DNA from: an uncultured Granulosicoccus sp.
GTDB lineage: Bacteria; Pseudomonadota; Gammaproteobacteria; Granulosicoccales; Granulosicoccaceae
Length of the DNA stretch: 38,503 nucleotides
Assembly (NCBI GenBank): GCA_947495035.1
Contig: CANLXI010000049.1
Span: 1-38,503, forward strand
Reading direction: 5' to 3'
The notes below the pieces were generated by a model, which did not search any database, was not told the origin of the DNA, and saw only the letters and a list, made by a program, of their open reading frames with translations. Shown here one piece after another: positions 22,801 through 31,792 of this stretch. The translations under genes were made by a program, and so were the position numbers. Positions within the stretch are counted from its first letter, which is position 1, and each line of letters starts with the position of its first letter.

Positions 22801-24596
22801 ACACTCCCATCCACCCGGTAGACCTGCACCAGCTCCTTCACCCGAGAGGCAATGGCATGCAGTGAGGCCACTGACGCATCCACCTGCTCCGTACCGGACT
22901 TGGTATTTTCAACTCGCGCCAGAATATCGGCTATGTGCTGATTGATTTCTCCGCTGCCCTGAGCGCTGGCATTGACGTTCTCGCTGATATCGCGTGTGGT
23001 TGCTGTCTGCTCTTCCACCGCCGCTGCAACCGTTGTCTGATAGTTGTCGATCTGCTCGATGATCTGGGTGATCTGCGCTATCACACTGCCGGCATCACCG
23101 GCATCCGCCTGAATGGCTGCAATGCGACCGGATATCTCGTCGGTCGCCTTCGCCGTTTCCTTGGCCAGCTCCTTGACCTCATTGGCCACCACGGCGAAGC
23201 CCTTGCCCGCATCCCCGGCTCGGGCCGCCTCGATGGTGGCATTGAGCGCCAGCAGATTGGTCTGTTCGGCGATCGAGGTGATCACCTTCAGCACATCCCC
23301 GATACCGGTACTCGATACTCCCAGTTGCTGCACCGTGGTGTTGGCCCGCCCTGCCAGCGCAACCGCATCCTGCCCCACCTTGACCGCTTCCGAAGCACAG
23401 CGAGAAACCTCCCGGATGGCAGCGTTCATCTGCTCGGTAGCCGCAGCTGTGCTCTGAACACCGCTGTTGATCGAGTCCGCGCTGCCGGCTACCCGCTCCA
23501 CGCGCTGCGACGTCTCGGCGGCATCTTCCCCCAGTTCTCTGCTGGTCAACGCCAGTTCACTGGCCGCCTCGGCCAGGGTATTGGTATTGGCGCCGATCTC
23601 CTTGAACGCAGCGTTCAAGGACTGCAGCAAACGCTGCAAGCCCTGCCCTACCTGTCCCAGAGAATCATCACCGGTCACATCGATACGGGATGCCAGGTTA
23701 CCCGATTCAGCCTGATGCACACTCTCCAGCAGAGAGGCTACCTGACGATGCATCTTCTCGGCCGCTTCTCGCTCCTGTCTGACCGCCTTGTTGGCCACTT
23801 CCAGTTGCAACATCTCCGCCTTGCGCTTTTCCTCGAGCAGAACGGCCGCTTCCCGCTCCCGCGCCTGGCGTTCCGCGGTCGCCTCTTCGTTCAGAGCCAG
23901 CAAGGTTTCTATCTCGGCTTCGCGCCTGCGGCTCAGAACCAGATTCGATGCTGCCTGGCGTTTATCCCTGTCGATCAGCATGGTGGCATACAGCAGCACC
24001 GAACCCTCGAACACCACCCAGCAGACATGTCGGAAGAGCTGGAACCAGGGGCTATCCAGCACACCGAACACGGACATGGGGAACAGCACGGTACGCAGAG
24101 CATGATCTGCCGCACCCACGACAACAGCTGTCAGAACCACACGCCAGTCGAAATACAGGGCCACGAAGGCCATCATCATGAAGAAATGAAAATGCCCTTC
24201 ATCCCGCCCGCCCGACAGATGAATGAAGATGGCAGTAAACAGCATGGTGGCCGCACCGATCACCAGCCGAGTGATCAGTTCACCGGGTTTTCGCCACGCC
24301 AACCAGGCCGGAAACAGGGTCACCAGTGCACCCAGACCGATCGCCATGTAGACATGCAGATGCACCGAACTCTGTGTGCCGGCCCACGTGGTGGGCGTCA
24401 TGTGGAACGCCAGCACAACGGCAACCGGCCATTGAACCAGAAACAACAGAACAAACAGTCTGTCGATCCTTGCATGATACTGCTGCCGATCCTGCTGGTA
24501 TTCGCGCTCGATATCAGCCGCCAGAGATTCCGTCTGCTGCTCGTCGGTGCACGATGCAATACCTGTGCTGCTTGTCATGATGCTCTGCACTCTCAC
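22794..24596 (-). CDS. Methyl-accepting chemotaxis protein with integral-membrane sensor
   Basis: The 600-residue chemoreceptor has a membrane-embedded N-terminal sensor of about six helices (about 46-66, 80-100, 108-126, 133-150, 152-165, 188-207), not the usual periplasmic loop. A conserved histidine-rich patch (HLSGGRDEGHFHFFMMM, about 126-142) and DWR after it may bind metal or haem. A long coiled coil (about 210-290) leads to a HAMP-like region and the signalling hairpin. The tip, EQTNLLALNATIEAARAG, is canonical. GTG at 24596 is the frame start, overlapping the previous gene by one base; ATG at 24578 is equally possible. No ribosome site settles this. The ligand is unknown; its neighbours do not encode other chemotaxis proteins. 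Confidence 0.93.
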   Translation of the reverse strand: MRVQSIMTSSTGIASCTDEQQTESLAADIEREYQQDRQQYHARIDRLFVLLFLVQWPVAVVLAFHMTPTTWAGTQSSVHLHVYMAIGLGALVTLFPAWLAWRKPGELITRLVIGAATMLFTAIFIHLSGGRDEGHFHFFMMMAFVALYFDWRVVLTAVVVGAADHALRTVLFPMSVFGVLDSPWFQLFRHVCWVVFEGSVLLYATMLIDRDKRQAASNLVLSRRREAEIETLLALNEEATAERQAREREAAVLLEEKRKAEMLQLEVANKAVRQEREAAEKMHRQVASLLESVHQAESGNLASRIDVTGDDSLGQVGQGLQRLLQSLNAAFKEIGANTNTLAEAASELALTSRELGEDAAETSQRVERVAGSADSINSGVQSTAAATEQMNAAIREVSRCASEAVKVGQDAVALAGRANTTVQQLGVSSTGIGDVLKVITSIAEQTNLLALNATIEAARAGDAGKGFAVVANEVKELAKETAKATDEISGRIAAIQADAGDAGSVIAQITQIIEQIDNYQTTVAAAVEEQTATTRDISENVNASAQGSGEINQHIADILARVENTKSGTEQVDASVASLHAIASRVKELVQVYRVDGSVG

Positions 24597-25342
24597 TATG
24601 AAAACTGCCCCGCGACGGGGGCTGACAGCAGATGTCGGGCGGATACGGCCAGAGAGAGGTGGTCCTTCCCCTCTCCACCATGGCCGAAGACCAGCGGTTC
24701 CTGCGTTGATTTACGATCATCGTCTCGACTATCGAGCAATCCGCAGCCGAAGACGGGATTCAATATCGGGGCCAGGGGGTCAATGCCGGAATCACTCAGA
24801 ATGGTACTGATCAGGGTGCCGCGACCCGGATTGCTGCCGGTATGCCCTCTGGACGGTGTGATGCCGCCGCCAAATCGCAGAGCTCCCGTGGTGTCATACA
24901 ACAGTACCTGACCCGAAGTGTAGGCCCCGAAATGCCGGGCCAGCTGACCATCGACATCCGCGTGCAATCGTGTACCTGGCAAGGCGGAGGCGAGCTGCCG
25001 CAGATCCGACGCCCCCCAGACCTCGGGCATGGCGGACGGGTCAGCCGGTTCGAAGAACAGTACATGCAGATCGAACAGGCCGTACAGGCGGTTCGTCAGA
25101 CTCTCGAACTCCACCAGTGTGGCTCGCGTACAGGGGCAAAGCGGGTGGGCAAACAACACCACGGTGGCCCGATCGGCGCTCGGCGTGATGCCGGTGGCCA
25201 CGCTTGCCGGCCATTGCGAAGGGGCAGGAGCTGCCTGCCCGGCGCTGCTGCCATAGTCTGCCAGTGCATACAGAGCGCCACCGGACAGGCTCAGCCAGAT
25301 AGCCACCATGGCAACAACTGATCGATCCGATTGCACCGCCAT
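24596..25342 (-). CDS. RedB-like thioredoxin-fold membrane-anchored protein
   Basis: The 248-residue protein has an N-terminal membrane anchor (about 8-28). A thioredoxin-like domain follows, beginning ATVVLFAHPLCPCTRAT. The Cys-Pro-Cys motif replaces the usual CXXC, and the later GQVLLYDTTGALRFGGG strand fits the fold. It resembles RedB-type proteins linked with redox or metal handling; function is not established. The C-terminal extension has a further Cys (FGCGLL). GGGAAG precedes the ATG. The stop overlaps the downstream chemoreceptor start by one base, so the two are probably co-transcribed. Confidence 0.78.
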   Translation of the reverse strand: MAVQSDRSVVAMVAIWLSLSGGALYALADYGSSAGQAAPAPSQWPASVATGITPSADRATVVLFAHPLCPCTRATLVEFESLTNRLYGLFDLHVLFFEPADPSAMPEVWGASDLRQLASALPGTRLHADVDGQLARHFGAYTSGQVLLYDTTGALRFGGGITPSRGHTGSNPGRGTLISTILSDSGIDPLAPILNPVFGCGLLDSRDDDRKSTQEPLVFGHGGEGKDHLSLAVSARHLLSAPVAGQFS

Positions 25343-25443
25343 GTCTTCCCACCGGTATTACCTGTAATACTTCAACCTATTGGCAGGAAGATCGATATAT
25401 TGAGAGAAACGGAAGAATCTTTCACATGCGGGCAGTTACTCGG

Positions 25444-25487
25444 TGAAACGGAACCCGTTTCAGCGATGTGGCCGCATCAGCCACATC
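25444..25487. terminator. Tandem hairpins downstream of the EVE gene
   Basis: Two perfect stem-loops stand side by side just past the EVE stop. One has 8-base arms at 25444-25451 and 25455-25462 with a 3-base loop. The other has 8-base arms at 25465-25472 and 25480-25487 with a 7-base loop. No T-run follows, so they are probably a transcript 3' end or a processing site. Confidence 0.45.
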
Positions 25488-25491
25488 AAGG

Positions 25492-25953
25492 TCAGCTGGC
25501 CAGCCCCAGAATCGTCTGCCACTGGCTTTCCGTGACCGGCTGAATGGACAGACGGCTGCCCTTGCGCAGCAGGACCATGTCCGACAGGGCCTCGACCTCG
25601 CGCAAGGCGCTCAGTGACAGGACATCGTCGAATTTTCGCTTGAACCGGACATCCACCATGACCCACCTAGGATCATCCACCGTGGATTTTGGATCGTGAT
25701 ACTTAGACTCCGGATCAAGCGCCGTGTGATCCGGGTAGGCCTCGCGCACGACCTCGACGATTCCGACAATACCCGGCACCTTGCAGCTGGAGTGATAGAA
25801 GAAACCCAGATCGCCCTTCTTCATCTCATCGCGCATGAGATTGCGGGCCTGATAATTTCGGATACCGTCCCAGTGATCCTTCTTGCCTTTCATCGCTTTC
25901 AGGTCATCGATGCTGAAAGCGTCAGGTTCGGATTTGAATAACCAGTAGTTCAT
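25492..25953 (-). CDS. EVE-domain (PUA-like) protein
   Basis: The 153-residue protein is a single EVE domain. It begins MNYWLFKSEPDAFSIDDL and contains WDGIRNYQARN, GDLGFFYHSSCKVPGIVGIVEV, the Asp-Pro-rich segment before WVMVDVRF, and the closing ILGLAS. These are typical of bacterial EVE proteins of about 150 residues. EVE domains recognise modified bases in DNA or RNA; the specific ligand here is unknown. It is transcribed divergently from the deaD gene across about 136 bases, and is followed by strong hairpins. Confidence 0.95.
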   Translation of the reverse strand: MNYWLFKSEPDAFSIDDLKAMKGKKDHWDGIRNYQARNLMRDEMKKGDLGFFYHSSCKVPGIVGIVEVVREAYPDHTALDPESKYHDPKSTVDDPRWVMVDVRFKRKFDDVLSLSALREVEALSDMVLLRKGSRLSIQPVTESQWQTILGLAS

Positions 25954-26089
25954 GCATTTCCCATCGTGGCTGATCAGCCATCATTACCGGAGTGGCAGGA
26001 CAGAGTATTGTGCCGGACGAAATGGCACAACTTCAACAAACGGGCAAGTGTGCTCACCGCTGGGCTCCATAAAGCGTTAAGCTCCCGCA
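25954..26089. promoter_or_regulatory. Divergent EVE/deaD promoter region with inverted repeat
   Basis: The gap holds a perfect 7-base inverted repeat, TTGTGCC (26008-26014) and GGCACAA (26024-26030), with a 9-base loop. It could be an operator or a leader hairpin. RNA-helicase leaders of the deaD type are often regulated post-transcriptionally, but no cold-box match was identified. Confidence 0.35.
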
Positions 26090-28156
26090 ATGCAAGATAC
26101 CAATACTGTACAGAACTTTTCAGACCTCGATTTGCCCGCCGCCGTGCTGCAGGCTGTCCAGGCCGTGGGATACGAAACGCCCACCCCCATTCAATCCCGC
26201 ACCATCCCTCCTCTGGTGGAAGGTCGCGACCTGCTCGGGCACGCGCCGACAGGTACCGGCAAGACGGCCGCCTTTGCGCTGCCGATACTGTCCAGACTGG
26301 ATCTGAACGCCCGCGGCGTGCAGGCACTGATCCTGGCACCGACCCGAGAGCTGGCGATACAGGTGGCCGAGGCCTTCGCCAAATATGCCACGCACATGAA
26401 GAACGTGCGTGTCCTGCCCATCTACGGCGGACAGGACTACACCGGACAGATACGCCAACTTTCACGCGGCGTCAATATCGTGGTCGGTACACCGGGACGC
26501 ATCATGGATCACATGCGCCGCGGCACCCTGAAACTGGACAATCTGCAGACACTGGTGCTCGACGAAGCCGATGAAATGTTGCGCATGGGATTCATCGACG
26601 ATGTCGAATGGATTCTCGAACAGACACCCGCGACTCGTCAGATGGCCCTGTTTTCGGCCACCATGCCCACGGTCATCCGTCGCATTGCCAGCAAGCACCT
26701 GAACAATCCGGCAGAAGTCACCATCGAAGGCAAGACCAGCACGGCCGCCACGATCCGTCAACGATTCTGGCTGGTCAGCGGTCTGCACAAGCTGGATGCC
26801 CTGACCCGCATACTCGAAGCAGAGACCTTCGACGCCATGCTGGTATTCGTGCGGACGCGTACCGCTACCCTGGAACTGGCTGAGAAGCTCAGTGCCCGCG
26901 GTTTTGCCGCCTCTGCCATGAATGGTGACATGCCGCAGAAACAGCGCGAGCAGATGGTCGACAAGCTCAAGCGAGGGCAGCTGGATATTCTGGTTGCCAC
27001 CGATGTCGTGGCACGCGGACTCGACGTCAAGCGCATCAGCCACGTGGTTAACTACGATATTCCCAATGACACAGAGGCGTATGTGCACCGCATCGGTCGC
27101 ACCGGACGTGCCGGACGCACCGGTGATGCCATCCTGTTCGTCACCCAGCGTGAACGTCGCATGCTCGGCGCCATCGAACGCGCAACCCGACAGAAAATCG
27201 AACCTCTGCAGTTGCCGACCGTGGAAATGGTCAACAACAAGCGTATCGCCGAGTTCAAGCAGAGCATCAGCGACAACCTCGCCACCGGTGAACTCGGCTA
27301 TCTGCAGCGTCTGATCGAGGATTTCTCACGCGATCATGACGTCCCACCCGAACGCGTCGCCGCCGCCCTGGCTCGCATGTATCTGGGCGAGCAGCCGTTG
27401 CTGATCACCGAGAAAAGCGCCCATGGCGAACGCAAGCAGCGCAAGGAGAAGGTCGATCGACGTGCCGGTATCGTGGCCGAGCCGGTAGCGGCCCGAGCCA
27501 GGAATGTGCACAGCGACGAGGACCGGTCACGTGGCAATCCCCACCCTGCCGATGCCAGAGCGCAAGCCGTTCGACGTCAGCCGGTGGTGGACGCCGCCGA
27601 GACGACTGGCAGCAGCGATCAACAGAGCGCACCTTCCATCGACAAGTCGGCCGCTTCGGAATCACGGGCAGCGCGCCGCCGTGCTGCCGATGAAGCTGCC
27701 ATGGAAATGGAGAATTTCCGGGTCGAAGTGGGTTCCGCCCACGGCGTTCAACCGGAAAATCTGGTAGGTGCCATCGCCAATGAGGCGGGTCTGGACGCTG
27801 CCTTCATCGGTCGCATCAGGATCAGCGAGACACACAGCACCGTCGAACTGCCATCGGGCATGCCCAAGTTCCTGTTGAAGGACCTCAAGCGCGTCTGGGT
27901 CTGCGAACGGCAACTCAACATGTCCAGAGTGTCTGATGACACCGCTGGCGACACAGCGGAAGCTCGCAAGCCCAGGACACCCAAATCCGGTGATCACAAG
28001 CGCCGCGAACAGGGCGGCGGCCACAAGCCACCCAAGAAAACCGCGGCAGCCCGAGATCTCAGTGAGCGCAAGAGTGGCCCACGAACCGATGCCAAGGGTG
28101 AAGTGCGCAAGAAGGAACGTCATCGGGATCGCAAGAACAAGGGCAAGCCCCGGTAG
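26090..28156 (+). CDS. deaD: DEAD-box ATP-dependent RNA helicase DeaD/CsdA
   Basis: This 688-residue helicase unwinds RNA duplexes in ribosome assembly and mRNA decay, particularly in the cold. The Q motif is FSDLDLP...PTPIQ; motif I is APTGTGKT at 52-59; the DEAD box is at 158-161; SAT is at 189-191; HRIGRTGR closes the second RecA domain. A basic linker (about 440-540) precedes a DbpA-type RNA-binding domain (about 545-630) and a Lys/Arg-rich tail, the layout of DeaD rather than the shorter RhlE. No clear ribosome site precedes the ATG. It is transcribed away from the EVE gene and converges on the ABC operon. Confidence 0.95.
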   Translation: MQDTNTVQNFSDLDLPAAVLQAVQAVGYETPTPIQSRTIPPLVEGRDLLGHAPTGTGKTAAFALPILSRLDLNARGVQALILAPTRELAIQVAEAFAKYATHMKNVRVLPIYGGQDYTGQIRQLSRGVNIVVGTPGRIMDHMRRGTLKLDNLQTLVLDEADEMLRMGFIDDVEWILEQTPATRQMALFSATMPTVIRRIASKHLNNPAEVTIEGKTSTAATIRQRFWLVSGLHKLDALTRILEAETFDAMLVFVRTRTATLELAEKLSARGFAASAMNGDMPQKQREQMVDKLKRGQLDILVATDVVARGLDVKRISHVVNYDIPNDTEAYVHRIGRTGRAGRTGDAILFVTQRERRMLGAIERATRQKIEPLQLPTVEMVNNKRIAEFKQSISDNLATGELGYLQRLIEDFSRDHDVPPERVAAALARMYLGEQPLLITEKSAHGERKQRKEKVDRRAGIVAEPVAARARNVHSDEDRSRGNPHPADARAQAVRRQPVVDAAETTGSSDQQSAPSIDKSAASESRAARRRAADEAAMEMENFRVEVGSAHGVQPENLVGAIANEAGLDAAFIGRIRISETHSTVELPSGMPKFLLKDLKRVWVCERQLNMSRVSDDTAGDTAEARKPRTPKSGDHKRREQGGGHKPPKKTAAARDLSERKSGPRTDAKGEVRKKERHRDRKNKGKPR

Positions 28157-28168
28157 TCACTCCTTGAT

Positions 28169-28192
28169 CTGCCCGCACGGCAGTGCGGGCAG
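28169..28192. terminator. Hairpin between convergent deaD and oppF genes
   Basis: CTGCCCGCAC (28169-28178), a GGCA loop and GTGCGGGCAG (28183-28192) form a perfect 10-base stem between the two convergent genes. No T-run follows on either strand, so it may be a transcript end for both sides or just a strong RNA structure. Confidence 0.5.
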
Positions 28193-28266
28193 TCAACAGG
28201 GCAAGGTTCAGACTGCAACCCTGTCTGCAGACAAGGGCCGCAAAGCATGAGGAACCGAGGTTGACA

Positions 28267-29253
28267 CTAGCCGCCGGCAACCGCCGGTACCCGCACTCGG
28301 CAACGCACGACATGCTCGGCAGAAATCGCCTCCAGTGGCGGTCGTGCTTCCCCACAGGCCGGTTCCGCCAGAGGACAGCGCGTGACAAAGGGGCAGCCCG
28401 ACGGCGGATTCATCGGGCTCGGCAGATCCCCCTCCAGTACGATTCGCTTGCGTCGATGGCGCAGGGTCGGATCGGGCAAGGGAATGGCTGACAGCAAGGC
28501 TTCCGTATAGGGATGCACCGGATTGGCAAACACCATGGCAGCAGGCCCTTCCTCCACCACCATGCCCAGATACATGACTGCCACGCGATCGGCAATATGC
28601 CGAACCACGCTCAAGTCATGCGCGATGAACAGATAACTCAAGCCCAGTTCCCGCTGCAAGCGCATCAGCAGATTCAGGATCTGACTCTGAATGGAGACAT
28701 CCAGCGCGCTGACCGGCTCATCACAGATGATCAATCTGGGTGACAGAGCCAACGCACGGGCAATCACGACACGCTGGCGCTGACCACCCGACAACGCACC
28801 CGGTCGGCGATCACGTTGATCGGGATTGAGACCGACCAGCCCCATCAGTTCATCCACCCGAGCCCGGATCCGTGCTCGGTCGACGCCATGAATCTGCAGT
28901 GGCTCGGCGATGGACTCGGCAATCGTGCGACGCGGATTCAGCGCCGACACCGGGTCCTGGAAGACGACCTGCAGATCGCGCCAGACCGCCTGTCTGCCGG
29001 CCGCATCCAGCGATGCCAGGTCCTGCCCCTGAAATTCGATGCGGCCTGCCGTCACCGGTGCCAGACCCAGTACGGCATTGCCGGTTGTGGACTTGCCACA
29101 GCCGGATTCCCCGACAATGGCAACGGTCTCGTTGGCGTGAATGCTGATCGACACGCCGTCCACCGCCTTGACCACCGACTGGCTGCCACCGAACCGTCCG
29201 GTACGCACCGGGAAGTGGACTTTCAGATCCCGGATCTGCAACAAGGGACTCAT
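28267..29253 (-). CDS. Peptide-type ABC importer ATPase (OppF/DppF)
   Basis: The 328-residue ABC ATPase has Walker A GESGCGKST (about 48-56), signature LSGGQRQRV and Walker B LIICDEPVSALD. It carries the oligopeptide-transporter C-terminal extension with CPFVTRCPLAEPAC, whose cysteines may bind an iron-sulfur cluster. It powers uptake together with the adjacent OppD-type ATPase. It is the last gene of the nine-gene operon and overlaps the upstream ATPase gene by ATGA. Substrate cannot be told from the ATPase. Confidence 0.95.
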   Translation of the reverse strand: MSPLLQIRDLKVHFPVRTGRFGGSQSVVKAVDGVSISIHANETVAIVGESGCGKSTTGNAVLGLAPVTAGRIEFQGQDLASLDAAGRQAVWRDLQVVFQDPVSALNPRRTIAESIAEPLQIHGVDRARIRARVDELMGLVGLNPDQRDRRPGALSGGQRQRVVIARALALSPRLIICDEPVSALDVSIQSQILNLLMRLQRELGLSYLFIAHDLSVVRHIADRVAVMYLGMVVEEGPAAMVFANPVHPYTEALLSAIPLPDPTLRHRRKRIVLEGDLPSPMNPPSGCPFVTRCPLAEPACGEARPPLEAISAEHVVRCRVRVPAVAGG

Positions 29254-30203
29254 CGACCACCTCCCAGCGCATGATGACAGGCAACGCGATGAAGCTGCCC
29301 CTGCAGCTCGGGACGCTCACCACACGAGTCGGTGGCGCGATCACAGCGCGTCCTGAAACGGCAACCGGCAGGCCAGTCGCGAGGGCTTGGTACATTGCCC
29401 CGGATGGCGAACAGCTCCTGCTTCGGCTCCTCATCCAGCCGCGGAATGGTCTTGAGCAGCATGCTGGTATAGGGATGACGCGGCGCGGCAAACAGCGCTT
29501 CCACCGGCCCCTGCTCGACAACCCGACCACCGTACATGACACAGACCTGATCAGCCAGCTCGGCCACCACCCCCATGTCATGGGTGATCAGCAGAACGGC
29601 GGTATTGGCCTCCTCGGCCAGATCGGACATCAGGGCAAGAATCTGCGCCTGAATGGTCACATCCAGTGCCGTGGTGGGCTCATCGGCAATCAGCAGGCGA
29701 GGTCGGGAGATCAGAGCCGCGGCAATCATGACGCGTTGGCACATGCCACCCGAGAGCTCCGTCGGCAACTGCCGTGCTCGTCGTTCCGGCTCCGGGATGC
29801 CGACTCGACGGAGCATGTCGACAGCCTGGCGATTGGCCTCCTGCTCCGAGGCCCGTCCATGCACGATCAGACTTTCCGCCACTTGCGCCCCCACCGCTGC
29901 CAGCGGGTTCAACGACGATACCGGCTCCTGAAAGATCATGGCCAGCTCCGATCCACGCAAGGATCGCAATTGCTCTTCACTCAGTTGAGTCAGGTCGACA
30001 CCATCGAAATGGATATGGCCACGCTGTCGTTGCAGCCCTTCAGTCAGCAGTCCCATGATCGACAGCGCTGTCAGCGATTTGCCAGAGCCGCTTTCACCCA
30101 CCAGTGCCACCACCTCGCCCGGTTCGACACTGAGCGTGACTCCATCCACCAGTGACAGCGCACCGGCACCGATGGCCAGGTCGTCGATGGCGAGCAGACT
30201 CAT
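29250..30203 (-). CDS. Peptide-type ABC importer ATPase (OppD/DppD)
   Basis: The 317-residue ABC ATPase has Walker A GESGSGKS (about 35-42) and signature LSGGMCQRV, with a Cys replacing the usual residue in the loop. Walker B is LLIADEPTTALD. The C-terminal oligopeptide domain has the CRFRTRCDRATDSC motif. It is paired with the OppF-type gene and overlaps it; the upstream GGT-like gene also overlaps by ATGA. Together with the DppB and DppC permeases farther upstream this makes a complete importer, split by three metabolic genes. Confidence 0.95.
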   Translation of the reverse strand: MSLLAIDDLAIGAGALSLVDGVTLSVEPGEVVALVGESGSGKSLTALSIMGLLTEGLQRQRGHIHFDGVDLTQLSEEQLRSLRGSELAMIFQEPVSSLNPLAAVGAQVAESLIVHGRASEQEANRQAVDMLRRVGIPEPERRARQLPTELSGGMCQRVMIAAALISRPRLLIADEPTTALDVTIQAQILALMSDLAEEANTAVLLITHDMGVVAELADQVCVMYGGRVVEQGPVEALFAAPRHPYTSMLLKTIPRLDEEPKQELFAIRGNVPSPRDWPAGCRFRTRCDRATDSCGERPELQGQLHRVACHHALGGGR

Positions 30204-31792
30204 TTCGCTGCCACCGCAGCCGCCCAGGGGCTGTTCGGATGTACCGCTCCGACATTCGGCTCACCCTCTCGACCTGCCTGTACCATGGAAGGAATGGCAA
30301 ACTGCACCGGGTGCAGAGAGTCTTCGGTGATCTGCACCGGATACATGCCGGAGATGGCTGTCGCGGTGTCCATGCTCGCCAGACGATTGACCAGAATCGT
30401 CGGTGTACTGCCATCGATACGCGGCGCATGCACCGCTTCCTCGAGCGACATGTTGCGATCGATCACGGCGGACAGTAGTTGCAGTATGGCCGGAAATATC
30501 TGCCTGCCGCCAGCGGCACCGACGGCAATATCCGGCAAACCGTCACGAGTCGTGATCACCGGTGACATGTTCGCCAAAGGCTTCGCACCACCGCAGATGG
30601 AATTGGGCTGACCCGGCCGAGGGTCGAACCACATCATGCCATTGTTCAGCAGCAGATCCAGGTCGGGGGCAACCACCTTGGCACCGAACCGTGACAGCAA
30701 GGTATTGGTCAGGGAGACCATATTGCCCTGCTCATCGATGACCGACAGATGACTGGTGCAATCGCCACCCGCCGAAGCATGTCCCATTTCTCGCAGGCGC
30801 GACTCATAGGCTTGACGTATGGCCCTGGCATAGGCCGCTGCGGCCTCGGCACTACTGGCCGATGCCAGATCCTGCTCACTCAGTTCGGCAAGAGCCTGTA
30901 CCAGGCTGGGTCCACCGGAGAGACCCGGAATGGTGTGCACCAACCTGTCCCGATAAACACTCTGTGTCGATTCCTGCCAGACAGGACGATACTCGGACAG
31001 ATCACGAGCCGTCATTTTCGAACCGATCTCGTTGAGATTGCTCAGCAGGGTTTGTGCAACCTGTCCTTCATAGAAGTCCCGCGGGCCAGATTCGGCCAAT
31101 CGCCGCAGCATCGCTGCCTTGGCCGGCATCGGCAGCAGGCGGCAACCGGGATCCTGCGGATCGGCAACCCGTCGTGATGCATCCAGAAACAGACTCTTTG
31201 CGGCCTTCTGCGCTGACAGTCCCGGGCTATCGATGGCCAGTGCCAGTTCGGCAAACCAGTCGATACGCATACCGCGCTCTGCCAGCTCGATGGCCGGGGC
31301 CAGGGCGTCGGCCCAGGACAAGGTACCGTGCCTCTCCAGCGCTTCGGCCAGACCTGCCACAGCCCCCGGTACACACACGGACATCGGGCCTGTCAGATTG
31401 CGGTCTTCCTGCACTGAAGGCCAGTTGAACCAGTCTCCGCCTTCGCCACCCACCAGCGGATAATCGGCAATATCTGCCTTCTCCGGTGCCCGTAGATTGA
31501 AATCCAGCGTCTCGACCGCCCCCGCGCTGTCCGCATGCAACAGAAAGCCACCACCGCCCAGGCCGCTCAACCAGGGCTCCAGCACCGACAAGGCCACGGC
31601 CGTTGACACGGCCGCATCCATGGCATTGCCACCGTTTGCCAGAACGGTAGCTCCCACCCTCGCCGCCTCTTCGTTCTGCGCAGCAACGATACCACCGGCA
31701 CTCTCTACCTGAGGTTTGGTCACCGCCCAGGCCTGGCCAGATCGGCTGGCAGACGCGCTGAGTTGACGTTCTGTGCCCGCCGCTTTATCCAT
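30200..31792 (-). CDS. Cytoplasmic gamma-glutamyltransferase-family enzyme
   Basis: The start at 31792 gives 530 residues and overlaps the upstream stop by 8 bases; an ATG at 31822 is also in frame. The protein is an Ntn-hydrolase of the gamma-glutamyltranspeptidase family. AAVSTAVALSVLEPWLSGLGGGGF and DCTSHLS, with the catalytic Thr at about residue 346, mark where the precursor would cut itself into two chains. It has no signal peptide, unlike classical secreted GGT. The same family includes oxamate amidohydrolase (HpxW) and cephalosporin acylases, so a gamma-glutamyl or other amide substrate is likely. Encoded between permease and ATPase genes, it probably hydrolyses the imported compound. 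Confidence 0.85.
   Translation of the reverse strand: MDKAAGTERQLSASASRSGQAWAVTKPQVESAGGIVAAQNEEAARVGATVLANGGNAMDAAVSTAVALSVLEPWLSGLGGGGFLLHADSAGAVETLDFNLRAPEKADIADYPLVGGEGGDWFNWPSVQEDRNLTGPMSVCVPGAVAGLAEALERHGTLSWADALAPAIELAERGMRIDWFAELALAIDSPGLSAQKAAKSLFLDASRRVADPQDPGCRLLPMPAKAAMLRRLAESGPRDFYEGQVAQTLLSNLNEIGSKMTARDLSEYRPVWQESTQSVYRDRLVHTIPGLSGGPSLVQALAELSEQDLASASSAEAAAAYARAIRQAYESRLREMGHASAGGDCTSHLSVIDEQGNMVSLTNTLLSRFGAKVVAPDLDLLLNNGMMWFDPRPGQPNSICGGAKPLANMSPVITTRDGLPDIAVGAAGGRQIFPAILQLLSAVIDRNMSLEEAVHAPRIDGSTPTILVNRLASMDTATAISGMYPVQITEDSLHPVQFAIPSMVQAGREGEPNVGAVHPNSPWAAAVAAK

Noticed and set aside
22935..24911. A 658-residue plus-strand open frame
   Set aside because: It is antisense to the well-supported chemoreceptor and its neighbour, is very rich in Arg, His and Gln, and has no recognisable domain.
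25966..26574. A 202-residue plus-strand frame overlapping the start of deaD
   Set aside because: It overlaps the conserved helicase motifs in another frame and has a composition typical of a shadow of a GC-rich gene.
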